Below are positions 34,891 to 43,333 of a stretch of 64,000 nt of DNA, in pieces (the first letter of the stretch is position 1; every line of letters begins with the position of its first letter). The position numbers were made by a program, and so were the translations under genes. This DNA comes from Roseiarcus sp963835885. GTDB taxonomy: Bacteria > Pseudomonadota > Alphaproteobacteria > Rhizobiales > Beijerinckiaceae. Below the pieces are notes generated by a model, which was not told where the DNA came from, did no database searches, and worked only from the letters and a program-made list of their open reading frames with translations. The stretch lies in assembly GCA_963835885.1 (NCBI GenBank), contig CAWIHF010000033.1, positions 62,001 to 126,000 on the forward strand, read 5' to 3'.

Positions 34891-35722
34891 ATGAAAAGAC
34901 GTGAATTCCTGATCGGCGCAGCCGCCGGCCTCGCCGCCTTTCCGGCCTGGGCGGCGACGCCATTCCGAACCGACATGTGGCCGCCGCTGACCGACAAGGC
35001 GGCTTTCGTCGCCTGGATGGTGGCCAACCGCGGCGAGGAGCCAAAATACCTCGAACGTCGAATTCGACCGCTATCGCGAGGTGCTCGCCTTCAACGACCT
35101 GTGGACGAAGGAGGACAAGCGCGCCTTCCTGATGACGCCGCGCGAGGAATTCGTCCTGCCCGCGGATAAGGAGCAGGCCTATGTCGGGCATTATCTCGAC
35201 ATCGGCTTCGGGGTCACCATCACCCCGCCCGGCACCATGGGCCGCATGACGAGCGCGCTCCTGGTGCGCCCCGGCGAGAAAGTGCTCGAGATCGGCACCG
35301 GCTCCGGCTACCAGTCGGCCCTTCTGACCTATCTGACGCCGCGCGTCTATTCGATCGAGATCATCCCCGAACTCGCCGCGCGCACCCGCGGGGTCTACGA
35401 CCGGCTGATCGGCAAGGGCTATCGCGAATATTCCGACATCGCGACCCGCAGCGCCGACGGCTATTACGGCTGGCAGGAGGCCGCACCGTTCGACAAGATC
35501 ATCGTCACCTGCGGCATCGACCACATCCCGCCGCCGCTCCTGCAGCAGCTCAGGCCCGACGGGATCATGGTCATTCCCGTCGGTCCGCCCGGCGCGCAGC
35601 ACATCCTCAAGGTGGTCAAGAAGACCGGCGGTGACGGACAGATCTCGGTCGCGCGCTCCGACATCTTTGGCGGCAAGGTCATCCCGTTCGTGCCGCTGAC
35701 CGGCGGCCATCAGGCGAGCTGA
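34891..35722 (+). CDS. Tat-signal PCMT-like methyltransferase (frameshift near 35053)
   Basis: About 276 residues after dropping one base near 35053. MKRREFLIGAAAGLAAFPAWA is a twin-arginine-like signal (KRREF). Then FVAWMVANRGEEPKYL joins, in the next frame, VEFDRYREVLAFNDLWTKED. The methyltransferase core has the SAM motif VLEIGTGSGYQSALLTYL, preceded by GFGVTITPPGTMGRMTSALL and followed by VYSIEIIPELAART and FDKIIVTCGIDHIPPPLLQQL, VIPVGPPGAQHIL, the pattern of protein-L-isoaspartate O-methyltransferases. The annotated frame alone would lose the signal. Export of a SAM enzyme is odd, see findings. Confidence 0.82.
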
Positions 35723-35929
35723 CGGGCCGGCTCGGCCAAAAAGGGCTGAGTGTTCCGGCCGCGCCGGAGTTTGTCCCGCCAGTCGGCTGACTTGCAAGCG
35801 TTGCTACGCACCGACTTGACAGACCGTCGCGCTTCACGCGATTTTCATGTTTGAAGACGCGGGGTTCGTCCGCAACCCCGGCTTTGGAGGCCTCTCGCGC
35901 CTGGCCCAGTGGGAGCGTCCGAAGGTCGG

Positions 35930-36394
35930 ATGAACCAACCTCTTTCCAATCAGCCGACCCAACCCTATCGCAATCTGATCGCCGGATATACCGAGGCGAT
36001 CCGGGCGAGCGATTTCAAGGCGAACATCGCGTTTTTGTTCGTCGCCTTCATGATGGGATCGGTCCTCTACAACTACACGCGCTTCCCGAGTTACCTGCCG
36101 GTCGAACTCGTGCTGGCGCCTTTCCTGATCGTCTACTTTTTTTTATTCATGGTCCTCCTTCCGCGCTATCCCAAACGCGGCGCGAAAAACTTCCGCGTTG
36201 CGCGCAACCTGACGCCGGCAGACTTCGAGAACGTCGCCGAGACCGAGGACGACATCGAGCAGTTGAAGCTGCGCTGCGCAATTCTGTGCGGCATTCTTTG
36301 GTGGAAGACGCAGTGCATCCGCATCAGCTTCCTCCTGTCGATCGTCTGTATCTTCCTCACCCTGTTTTTGCTTCTCTACGTCTGGTTTACCTGA
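35930..36394 (+). CDS. Small membrane protein, PycTM/DUF5706-like (copy 1)
   Basis: 154 residues from ATG 35930. After a short N-terminus come YRNLIAGYTEAIRASDFKANIAFLFVAFMMG with helix 1, YLPVELVLAPFLIVYFFLFMVLLPRYPKRG with helix 2, a cytosolic loop with acidic TEDDIEQLKLRCAILCGILWWKT and a C-terminal helix ISFLLSIVCIFLTLFLLLYVW. The (S/D)xKAxIA element after the first amphipathic helix, the LPR at the end of helix 2 and the loop leading to a terminal helix recall the Pycsar effector domain PycTM (DUF5706). Its tandem paralogue starts 39 bases downstream. No cyclase is adjacent. Function unknown. Confidence 0.65.
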   Translation: MNQPLSNQPTQPYRNLIAGYTEAIRASDFKANIAFLFVAFMMGSVLYNYTRFPSYLPVELVLAPFLIVYFFLFMVLLPRYPKRGAKNFRVARNLTPADFENVAETEDDIEQLKLRCAILCGILWWKTQCIRISFLLSIVCIFLTLFLLLYVWFT

Positions 36395-36432
36395 CGCCGG
36401 GGCGCGCGCCGCGGGCGAATTCGGAGCGTTTG

Positions 36433-36891
36433 ATGGCTAAAGACAAGAACGCACAGTTGCGTGATCTCATCGCCGGTTACGGCAACTCGATTCGCCTCAG
36501 CGACATCAAGGCGCTGATTGCGGTGCTGTTCGTGGCGATCATGATGGGAACAGTTGTACAGTTCCGCGAACTCTATCCGTGGTATCTGAGCGTGCCGGTC
36601 ATCCTCACGCCATTCATGATCATATTCATCAACCTGCTGATCTCGGTTTATCCGCGATTTCCGCGCCCGGGGCGGCAGCGCTTTCCGATCTGGCGCAATC
36701 CGGATCCCGAAAATTTCGACTTCATCGCCGACACCGAGGCCGAGCTCGAGGGGCTCCCCGCCCGATGCGCCGTTCTGTCGCGCATCCTGTGGTGGAAGAC
36801 GGTTACGCTGCAGACGGCCTACATCCTGTCGATGTTCTGTCTCGCGGCGGCCGCGATCCTGCTGTTTGTCACATGGCTGAAGCCGGATTGA
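36433..36891 (+). CDS. Small membrane protein, PycTM/DUF5706-like (copy 2)
   Basis: 152 residues from ATG 36433, about one third identical to the gene just upstream with the same layout: LRDLIAGYGNSIRLSDIKALIAVLFVAIMMG, YLSVPVILTPFMIIFINLLISVYPRFPRPG, TEAELEGLPARCAVLSRILWWKT and LSMFCLAAAAILLFVTWLKPD. Positions shared by both copies include LIAGY, IR-SD-KA, LFVA-MMG, PF-I, PR-P--G, RN--P--F, TE---E, RCA-L--ILWWKT and LS--C. Shared cysteine and WWK suggest a conserved cytosolic face. Ribosome site GGAGCGTTTG. Probably one transcript with copy 1, arisen by duplication. Confidence 0.65.
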   Translation: MAKDKNAQLRDLIAGYGNSIRLSDIKALIAVLFVAIMMGTVVQFRELYPWYLSVPVILTPFMIIFINLLISVYPRFPRPGRQRFPIWRNPDPENFDFIADTEAELEGLPARCAVLSRILWWKTVTLQTAYILSMFCLAAAAILLFVTWLKPD

Positions 36892-37198
36892 CGTCAGCCC
36901 TCGAATTATAGCATATTTTATATATTCTTTGGCGCTCGAAAGGCGAGCGCCTGCAGCCCAAAATTGAGGGCGACGCTAAACGGGGTCGCAAGCCTTTGAT
37001 GGAAAAGGGCGCCGCCGCTAAACCGGCGCTAAAGGGCCCCGTAAACGCCAATTGACCCCTTTTTCGCTCGCTCCTGAAGCGGGCCGGCGCCCAGGGCGTC
37101 GAACGGTTGTCTTTCGCCGAGGCCCTTCACCGAGGGAACACGCCGCGGCGATTCATCGTTTTGCACCGGGCGGAACGACCAACCATGGAGGAAGAACG
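36892..37198. other. Intergenic region, 307 bases, AT-rich start with hairpin
   Basis: Begins with a very AT-rich tract (36904-36930, TTATAGCATATTTTATATAT type) and a hairpin GGCGCTCG/CGAGCGCC at 36931-36951. The hairpin could end transcription of the membrane-protein pair, though the T-rich part lies before rather than after it. The rest upstream of the DUF1344 gene shows no gene. Confidence 0.4.
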
Positions 37199-37474
37199 AT
37201 GCGCAGAACCCTCACCGTCGTGGCGATTGTCGCCGGCCTCGGCGCGACCTCGGCCATGGCGGCCGGCATGAGCACAGGCATGGCCGACAAGACCACCGGA
37301 ACGATCAAGTCGATCGACAAGGCGAAGAACGAGCTGGTTCTGAAGGACGGCAAAACTTTCGACGTCAACAAGAGCGTCGATCTCGCCGGATTGAAGACGG
37401 GAGAAAAGGTCACCATCACCTATACGCAGTCCGGCAAGTCGATGTTCGCCACGCAGGTGAAGCCGGCGGCCTGA
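37199..37474 (+). CDS. DUF1344-like small exported protein
   Basis: 91 residues from ATG 37199 after GGAGGAAG. Signal peptide MRRTLTVVAIVAGLGATSAMAAG, then a beta-rich domain TTGTIKSIDKAKNELVLKDG, KTFDVNKSVDLAGLKTGEKV, TITYTQSGKSMFATQV. This matches the DUF1344 pattern (G.I..ID.....L.L.DGKTF.....L..LK.G.KV.V.Y). Periplasmic, function unknown. A strong palindrome follows. Confidence 0.82.
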   Translation: MRRTLTVVAIVAGLGATSAMAAGMSTGMADKTTGTIKSIDKAKNELVLKDGKTFDVNKSVDLAGLKTGEKVTITYTQSGKSMFATQVKPAA

Positions 37475-37486
37475 CGAAAAGTCGCG

Positions 37487-37510
37487 GAGCCGCCGGGATC
37501 CCGGCGGCTC
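37487..37510 (+). terminator. Terminator-like 24-base palindrome
   Basis: GAGCCGCCGGGA is followed directly by TCCCGGCGGCTC, a perfect palindrome 12 bases after the DUF1344 stop, then GATTTCGG. The stem is very strong, the T tract short. Confidence 0.6.
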
Positions 37511-37609
37511 GATTTCGGGCTCGGAAATCCCCTCTCGCGTTTTCTGATTTTGCTGTAACGATCGACCTGCTCTAAAGGTCCGGCAGGGCGTCCGCGGGGA
37601 CGCGGTTAT

Positions 37610-38647
37610 GTGCGGACGACGATGAGAGCGAGGGCGATCGCTTCGGCGATCCTGGGGGTTTGCGCGTCGGCCCTGGTCGTTGCGCCGCTGAGCGCCTGGG
37701 CCGCCGCGGCGTTGTGGTTCCGGCTGCCGCTGCCCGAATGGGCGAGGGCCGTCGGCTGCGGCCTCGTCGCCCTCGGCGGACTTGCGACGATCATCGCGCT
37801 GTTCACCCGGGCGCGCTGGCGCGGGCTCCTGCTGTTCGGGCTGACCTTCGCCGGAGTGCTTCTGTGGTGGGGCTCGATCCGGCCGCCCGCCGACGGCGAC
37901 TGGGCCCCGGACGTGGCGCGGCAGACGACCGGAACGATTGACGGCGACATTCTGAAGCTTTCCGACGTGCGCGATTTCGACTGGAAGAGCGACACCGACT
38001 TCACCCCTCGCTGGAGCGCACGCTCCTACGACCTCTCCAAGCTCAGCACGCTCGATCTCTTCCTTTCCTATTGGGCCGGGCCGCAAATGGCCCATCTCAT
38101 CATGAGTTTCGGATTCGACGACGGGCAGAACCTCGCCTGGTCGATCGAGGTGCGGCGGGAAAAGAACGGCGAATATTCGCCCGTCGCGGACGCATTCAAG
38201 TCCCACACGATCGTCTACCTCGCAACGACCGAGCGCGACTCGGTGCGTCTGCGCTCGAACGTGCGCGGCGAGGACGTGCGCCTCTACCGCTTGCGGGTGT
38301 CGCCGGCCGCGGCGCGCATTCTGCTGCTCGAATATGTCTCTGAGGCGAACGATCTCAAGGAGCGGCCCGCCTTCTACAATTCGATCACCACCAACTGCAC
38401 CACGGCGGTCGCCAAGTTGATCTGGGCCGTCGGCGGAACATTGCCGCTCGACTGGCGGCTCCTCGTCAACGGCTACCTGCCGGGTTATCTCTACGATCGG
38501 CGCGCGGTCGTGACCACGATGCCGCTGAGCGAGCTGATGGCGCTCGCACGCATCGATGAACGCGCCAAGGCCGCCGGCCAGTCTGCCGATTTCTCGAAAC
38601 TCATCCGGGTCGGCGTACCCTCGCCGGGTGACCAACTCGCTCGCTGA
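37610..38647 (+). CDS. DUF4105 domain membrane protein
   Basis: About 345 residues from GTG 37610 (ATG 37622 is an alternative). Three hydrophobic N-terminal segments (ASAILGVCASALVVAPLSAW, AVGCGLVALGGLATIIALF, GLLLFGLTFAGVLLWWGSI) precede the DUF4105 domain: HLIMSFGFDDGQNLAWSIEV, HTIVYLATTERDSVRLRSNV, RLRVSPAAARILLLEYV, and FYNSITTNCTTAV with the conserved NCTT, a likely cysteine-peptidase-like or lipid-modifying centre. Function unproven. Convergent with livF 17 bases away. Confidence 0.82.
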   Translation: MRTTMRARAIASAILGVCASALVVAPLSAWAAAALWFRLPLPEWARAVGCGLVALGGLATIIALFTRARWRGLLLFGLTFAGVLLWWGSIRPPADGDWAPDVARQTTGTIDGDILKLSDVRDFDWKSDTDFTPRWSARSYDLSKLSTLDLFLSYWAGPQMAHLIMSFGFDDGQNLAWSIEVRREKNGEYSPVADAFKSHTIVYLATTERDSVRLRSNVRGEDVRLYRLRVSPAAARILLLEYVSEANDLKERPAFYNSITTNCTTAVAKLIWAVGGTLPLDWRLLVNGYLPGYLYDRRAVVTTMPLSELMALARIDERAKAAGQSADFSKLIRVGVPSPGDQLAR

Positions 38648-38664
38648 CGGCCGCGGAGCCGGAC

Positions 38665-39372
38665 TTAGCCGCGCTTCTTCGCCGTCAGGTGCGCGTCGAG
38701 CGCGGCCGGGTCGGCGAGCAATTCGGCGCTCGGCGCTGCATGGGCGAGGGCGCCGCGGTCGAGCACGATGGCGTGATCGGTGAAGGGCAGGATTTTCTTC
38801 GGCTTCTGCTCGACGATGATCATCGACAGACCTTCCCGGGCGAGTTCGCGCAACGCCGCCAGTAATTCATCGACGATGATCGGCGCGAGTCCCTCGGTCG
38901 GCTCGTCGAGCAGAAGAAGTCGCGGGTTGAGCATCAACGCGCGGCCGATTGCCAGCATTTGCTGTTCTCCGCCCGACAATTGGCACCCCATACTGGTCCG
39001 CCGCTCCTCGAGGCGCGGGAACAGGGCATAGGCGCGCTTGATGTTCCACGGGCCGGCGAGCGCGACCGCCGTCAGGTTCTCCTCGACCGTGAGCGAGCGG
39101 AAGATGTTGCGCTCCTGTGGGGTCCAGCCGACGCCGCGGCGGGCGCGCACGTGCGGCCGAAGGGCCGCGATGTCCTCTCCGGCAAACATGATGCGCCCGC
39201 CGAAGCGGGTGGTCACGCCGATCAGCGTATCGATCAGCGTCGTCTTGCCGACCCCGTTGCGGCCGAGGAGCGCCAGCGAGCGGCCGTCCTCGAGGGTGAA
39301 GTCGAGGCGCTGGATGACGCGCGCTTCGCCGTAGCCGGCGCTGAGATTCTCGACGCTAAGCAGCTCAGCCAT
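38665..39372 (-). CDS. livF: Branched-chain amino acid type ABC transporter ATP-binding protein LivF
   Basis: 235 residues from ATG 39372 (MAELLSVENLSAGYGEA), overlapping the livG stop. Walker A LLGRNGVGKTTLIDTL, Q-loop GWTPQERNIF, signature LSGGEQQMLAIGRAL, Walker B LLLLDEPTEGLAP, and the LivF-type IIVEQKPKKILP. Last gene of a livK-H-M-G-F operon on the minus strand. The WTPQERNIF and KPKKILP variants differ from canonical Leu/Ile/Val LivF, a hint that the substrate may be another HAAT ligand such as urea, amide or aromatic acid. Confidence 0.9.
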   Translation of the reverse strand: MAELLSVENLSAGYGEARVIQRLDFTLEDGRSLALLGRNGVGKTTLIDTLIGVTTRFGGRIMFAGEDIAALRPHVRARRGVGWTPQERNIFRSLTVEENLTAVALAGPWNIKRAYALFPRLEERRTSMGCQLSGGEQQMLAIGRALMLNPRLLLLDEPTEGLAPIIVDELLAALRELAREGLSMIIVEQKPKKILPFTDHAIVLDRGALAHAAPSAELLADPAALDAHLTAKKRG

Positions 39373-40120
39373 GGGCGTCCTCGCCGAGATAGACCGCGCG
39401 CACGCGCTCGTCGGCGGCAATTTCCTCCGGTTCGCCTTCGGTCAGCAGCCGACCTGCGACCAGCACGGAAATTCGGGTCGCGAAACTGAACACGAGGTCC
39501 ATGTCGTGCTCGATGAGCAGGATCGCCACGTCGGACGGCAGCGCGGCGAGCGCGGCCAGGATGTCCTGCCGCTCCTCCTCCGGCACGCCGGCGGCGGGCT
39601 CGTCGAGCAGAAGCACGCGCGGACGTGTCGCCAGCGCGAGCGCGATTTCGAGCAGCCGCTGCTTGCCGTAAGGGAGATTGCGCGTCGGCTGGTCCATCTC
39701 GGCCTCGAGGCCGAAGCGGATCAAGAGTTCCTCGATTTCTGCAACGATTGCAGGTCGGGTCCCGGCCACACGCCATAAGTCGGCGCCCGAGCCGTTGCGT
39801 TCGGAGATGGCGAGCCCCAGCAACTCGGCCGGCGTCAGATGCGGAAACAGCTGATTGATCTGGAACGTGCGCGACAGGCCGAGCCGCACCCTTTCGTGCG
39901 AAGCGCGCCCGGTGACGTCGCGACCCTGCAGGAAGACGTGCCCCTCCGTCGGCCCGACGACGCCGGTCAAAAGGTTGATCAGCGTGGTCTTCCCGGCGCC
40001 GTTGGGACCAATCAGCGCCTGGCGGGCGCCGGACGCAATGCTGAAGGACACGTTGTCGGTGGCGAGCAGCGCGCCGAACTGCTTGACGAGGCCGCGCGCC
40101 TCGAGCGCCGGGCCGGTCAT
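39365..40120 (-). CDS. livG: Branched-chain amino acid type ABC transporter ATP-binding protein LivG
   Basis: 251 residues from ATG 40120, which overlaps the livM stop as ATGA. LEARGLVKQFGALLATDNVS, Walker A IGPNGAGKTTLINLLTG, the LivG insert RLGLSRTFQINQLFPHLTP, signature-like LPYGKQRLLEIALALA, Walker B LLLDEPAAGVPEEE and LLIEHDMDLVF. The AAGVPEEE form (canonical LivG has AAGLNP.E) is a small departure. Pairs with LivF as the ATPase heterodimer. Confidence 0.93.
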   Translation of the reverse strand: MTGPALEARGLVKQFGALLATDNVSFSIASGARQALIGPNGAGKTTLINLLTGVVGPTEGHVFLQGRDVTGRASHERVRLGLSRTFQINQLFPHLTPAELLGLAISERNGSGADLWRVAGTRPAIVAEIEELLIRFGLEAEMDQPTRNLPYGKQRLLEIALALATRPRVLLLDEPAAGVPEEERQDILAALAALPSDVAILLIEHDMDLVFSFATRISVLVAGRLLTEGEPEEIAADERVRAVYLGEDAHG

Positions 40121-41137
40121 GCTACGTCCCCGCGCATTGGCTTGAGCGACAGGAGCGAACCGGCGCGACCGACGAAGTCGCGGATCCGCTCGCGACCGAT
40201 CAGCACCAGCGCGACGAGCAGCGCCCCGATCCAGAACTCCCAATATTCCGGCGTCGCGGCGGAAATGACGTCGCGAAGAATGATGAACGCGGCGGCTCCG
40301 ATCAAGCCGCCGTAGAGATAGCCCGTCCCGCCGATGATCAGCATCAGCATCACGTCGGCCGAGCGGTGGAAATCGAAAAGGTCCAGCGAGACGATCTGCG
40401 TCGTCTGGGCGAGCAGCGCGCCGGCCGCGCCGGCGTAGGCCGCCGAGATCGTATAGATCGCAACGATGCGCCTGCTGGTCGCGATGCCGAGCGCGCCTGC
40501 GCGCAAGCGGTTCTCCCGGATCGCCGCCAGCGCCAGCCCGAACGGCGACTGGGCGAGGCGGCGCGCGACGACGAACAGAACGAAGAGCACGACGTAGCTG
40601 TAGAGCGCCGCGTTGCGCTGCCCAGTGAAGTCGATCGGGAACAGGCCGAGCACCTTCCCCATGGAGAAATTGAGCCCGTCCGTTCCACCGGTCAGCCAGC
40701 CGTTGCGGTTGGCGAGCTCGCCGAGCAGCAACGAAACTCCGAGCGTCACCATCGAGTCGCGTCAGATCCGAGCCCCGCAGCAGAAGCGGCGCGCTGGCGA
40801 AGCCGACCACCGCCGCGATCGCCGCGCCGACAACCAGCCCGAATGTCGGGTCGGCGTAGCCTTTGCTCGCGAGAATGGCCGCCGCATAGGCGCCGACGCC
40901 CAGGAACGCCGCCTGACCGAGCGACACGATCCCGGTCAGGCCGAGAATGAGATCGAGCGACAGCACAAAGAGTCCGGAGACCAGGATTTCGTTAATCAGA
41001 GCCGCGCGCGAGGGCACGGCGACGATCGCCGCAAGCACACCGGCCCAGAAGACGATCTCGGGCAATCGCCAGCGCGCGCGGCGATGCAGGTGCGCCTCGA
41101 GCTTGCGGGTCGTCGCCGACTTCTGCGTGTCCTTCAT
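40117..41137 (-). CDS. livM: Branched-chain amino acid type ABC transporter permease LivM (frameshift near 40755)
   Basis: About 339 residues after removing one base. The first part carries ILVSGLFVLSLDLILGLTGIVSLGQAAFLGVGAYAAAIL and GLVVGAAIAAVVGFASAPLLL; then LTRL joins MVTLGVSLLLGELANRNGWLTGGTDGLNF in the next frame, continuing with ALAAIRENRLRAGALGI (coupling helix), YAGAAGALLAQT and GGTGYLYGGLIGAAAFI. These are diagnostic of LivM. Read straight, the frame crosses into livG in the wrong register, which would create a spurious 590-residue fusion (39365-41137). Overlaps livH and livG by four bases on either side. Confidence 0.9.
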
Positions 41138-41997
41138 CGCCCGTCCCCGCGCGCAAACAGGCCCTGCGGGCGCAGGATCAGCGTCACGACCATCACGCCA
41201 TAGATGATGAAGGCGCCGATCGAGGGGATATAATATTTGCCCGCGACGTCGAGCACGCCAAGCAGCAGCGCGCCAAACAGCGCCCCGAGAATCCCGTTCG
41301 AGCCGCCGACGGTGACGACGATGAGGAAGGTCACGAGGAACTTCACCGGAAACGACGGGTCGATCCCCCCGACCACGTCAGCCGCGAGCGCCCCGCCGAG
41401 GCCGGCGAGCCCGCTGCCCACGGCGAACGCGACGGCGAAGATTCGATCGACGTTGATGCCGAGACCATCGGCGACCCGCGCGTCGTCGACCGCCGCCCGC
41501 AACTGCGCGCCGAAGCGGGTCTTGACCAGGAACAGCTGCAGGGCGGCGGCGATGAGGCCGCAGATGGCGACGATGAACAGGCGATAGAGGCTGATGCCGA
41601 CGCCGTGAAACGACATGCTGCCGGAAAGCCAGGCCGGCAGGTTGACCTGCTGCGGCTCGTCGCCGAGGAAAAAATCGGCGATCGGCATCGCCATCAGGAC
41701 GAGGCCGATGGTGAACAGCACCTGATCGAGTGGGCTCGCGCCGTAAAGGCGACGGTAAAGCGTACGCTCGAGCGCGACGCCCAGAATTGCCGGGATGAGG
41801 AAGGCGGCCGGCAAGGTGACGAGGAACGGAGCGCCAGCGCGATTCATCAACAGCGCCGTCACATAGCCGCCGACCATGGCGAAGGCCCCGTGCGCCAGGT
41901 TGATGAAGTTCATCAGCCCCAGCGTCACCGAGAGCCCGCTCGCCAGCACGAACAGAAGCATGCCGTAGGCGACGCCGTCGAAAAGGATGGTCAGCAT
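41134..41997 (-). CDS. livH: Branched-chain amino acid type ABC transporter permease LivH
   Basis: 287 residues with about eight membrane helices. DGVAYGMLLFVLASGLSVTLGLMNFINLAHGAF is the LivH N-terminal signature, followed by QLRAAVDDARVADGLGINVDRIF (coupling loop), GSGLAGLGGALAAD and VGGSNGILGALFGALLLG. Forms the channel with LivM. Overlaps the livM start by four bases; 25 bases after the binding-protein gene. Confidence 0.93.
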   Translation of the reverse strand: MLTILFDGVAYGMLLFVLASGLSVTLGLMNFINLAHGAFAMVGGYVTALLMNRAGAPFLVTLPAAFLIPAILGVALERTLYRRLYGASPLDQVLFTIGLVLMAMPIADFFLGDEPQQVNLPAWLSGSMSFHGVGISLYRLFIVAICGLIAAALQLFLVKTRFGAQLRAAVDDARVADGLGINVDRIFAVAFAVGSGLAGLGGALAADVVGGIDPSFPVKFLVTFLIVVTVGGSNGILGALFGALLLGVLDVAGKYYIPSIGAFIIYGVMVVTLILRPQGLFARGDGR

Positions 41998-42022
41998 CTT
42001 GCTTCGCCGCTCACGCTCCCGG

Positions 42023-43198
42023 CTAGTGCTTGGCGGCCTTGTAGGGGTCCTTCACGTTGGGGATCGTCTCGAACTCGACATTGTAGAGCGCGCCGTCCTT
42101 TTTCTCGACCTTGCGGACATAGATGTTCTGCACGATGTCGCGGGTTTCCGGATCGATCGTGACCGGACCGCGCGGGCTAATCCAGCTCATGCCCTTCATC
42201 GCGCCGATCAGCGCGTCGCCGCTCGCATCGCCCTTGGTCTTTTCGAGCGCCTTGTAGACCAAGGCCATGCCGTCGTAGGCGCCGACCGCCATGAAATTCG
42301 GCCTCATGCCGTTGTTGGCCTTCTCGAACGCGGCGACGAAGGCCTTGTTCTCCGGTAAATCGTGGGCGGCCGAATAATGGTGCGTCGTGATGACGCCGAG
42401 CGCCGAATCGCCCATGTCGGCGAGAAGGTCGTCGTCGGTCACGTCGCCGGTGCCGATCAGCTTGATGCCGGACTTGTCGAGGCCACGCTCGACGAATTCC
42501 TTCATGAAGATGGCGCCCTGGCCCGACGGCACGAAGACGAACACGGCGTCGGGCTTGTCGTCCTTGACCCGCTGCAGGAACGGGGCGAAGTCGGGGTTTT
42601 TCAGCGGCACTCGGATTTTTTGGGTCACCTTTCCGCCGCCCTTCTCGAAGGTGTCGCTGAACCATTTCTCGGCGTCGACGCCGGGGCCGTAGTCGGCGAC
42701 GATGGTGACAACCTTCTTGATCCCATTCTTCAGCGCCCAGTCGGCCATCGGCGCGGCCGCCTGCGGCAGGGTGAACGAGGTGCGGACGATGTAGGGCGAC
42801 TTCTCGGTGATCATCGCGGTCGCCGCCGCGGTGACGATCTCGGGGACTTTCGCCGCTGTCGCCACCGGCGCGGTGGCCAGCGCCAGCGGCGTCAGGCCGA
42901 ACCCCATCAGGACTTTGGCGTGGTCGTTGCCAACCAACTCCTCGGCGAGGCGCTTGGTAACGTCGGCCGCCCCCGTGTCGTCCTTGACCACGAGCGCGAT
43001 TTTCTTGCCGGCGACCGTGTCGCCGTGCTGCTGCATGTAAAGCTCGGCGGCGGCGCGCTCCTGCTTGCCGGTCGAGGCGAACGGGCCGGTCATCGGCAGG
43101 ATCATGCCGACGGTGACGGTGTTGTCGTCCGCGACTGCCGGGGCGGCGAGCAGCATCGCCCCCAGGACGGTCGTCGCCATCAAGCTTTTCAACCCCAT
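42023..43198 (-). CDS. HAAT-family substrate-binding protein (LivK-like)
   Basis: 391 residues, signal peptide MGLKSLMATTVLGAMLLAAPAVA, then a Peripla_BP_6 fold: VTVGMILPMTGPFASTGKQERAAAELYM, IALVVKDDTGAADVTKRLAEELVGND, IVTAAATAMITEKSPYIVRTSFTLPQ, KKVVTIVADYGPGVDAEKWF, NFMAVGAYDGMALVYKAL. First gene of the operon, most strongly expressed as usual. The ligand-contact residues do not clearly identify the amino acid; aromatic or amide compounds are possible. Confidence 0.92.
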   Translation of the reverse strand: MGLKSLMATTVLGAMLLAAPAVADDNTVTVGMILPMTGPFASTGKQERAAAELYMQQHGDTVAGKKIALVVKDDTGAADVTKRLAEELVGNDHAKVLMGFGLTPLALATAPVATAAKVPEIVTAAATAMITEKSPYIVRTSFTLPQAAAPMADWALKNGIKKVVTIVADYGPGVDAEKWFSDTFEKGGGKVTQKIRVPLKNPDFAPFLQRVKDDKPDAVFVFVPSGQGAIFMKEFVERGLDKSGIKLIGTGDVTDDDLLADMGDSALGVITTHHYSAAHDLPENKAFVAAFEKANNGMRPNFMAVGAYDGMALVYKALEKTKGDASGDALIGAMKGMSWISPRGPVTIDPETRDIVQNIYVRKVEKKDGALYNVEFETIPNVKDPYKAAKH

Positions 43199-43333
43199 CG
43201 GATCATCCTCCCGTCGAAGTTCTCATAAGTGGGATCCCTCGATCTTAGCGAGAGGCTAACCGCTCCGAAGCTGAGGGGAAAGAGCAGCGATTGAGGGCGC
43301 CCGACGTCCCCCCGTTCGGCGCGGATCTCATGA

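Noticed and set aside
36904..36951. Rho-independent terminator after the membrane-protein pair
   Set aside because: The hairpin is good, but the AT-rich tract precedes it on the plus strand, so it is listed only as a feature of the intergenic region.
39365..41137. Apparent 590-residue LivM-LivG fusion protein
   Set aside because: The N-terminal LivM sequence degenerates into nonsense near 40755 and the true LivM continues one frame over to an ATGA overlap with livG. The fusion is created by a single extra base.
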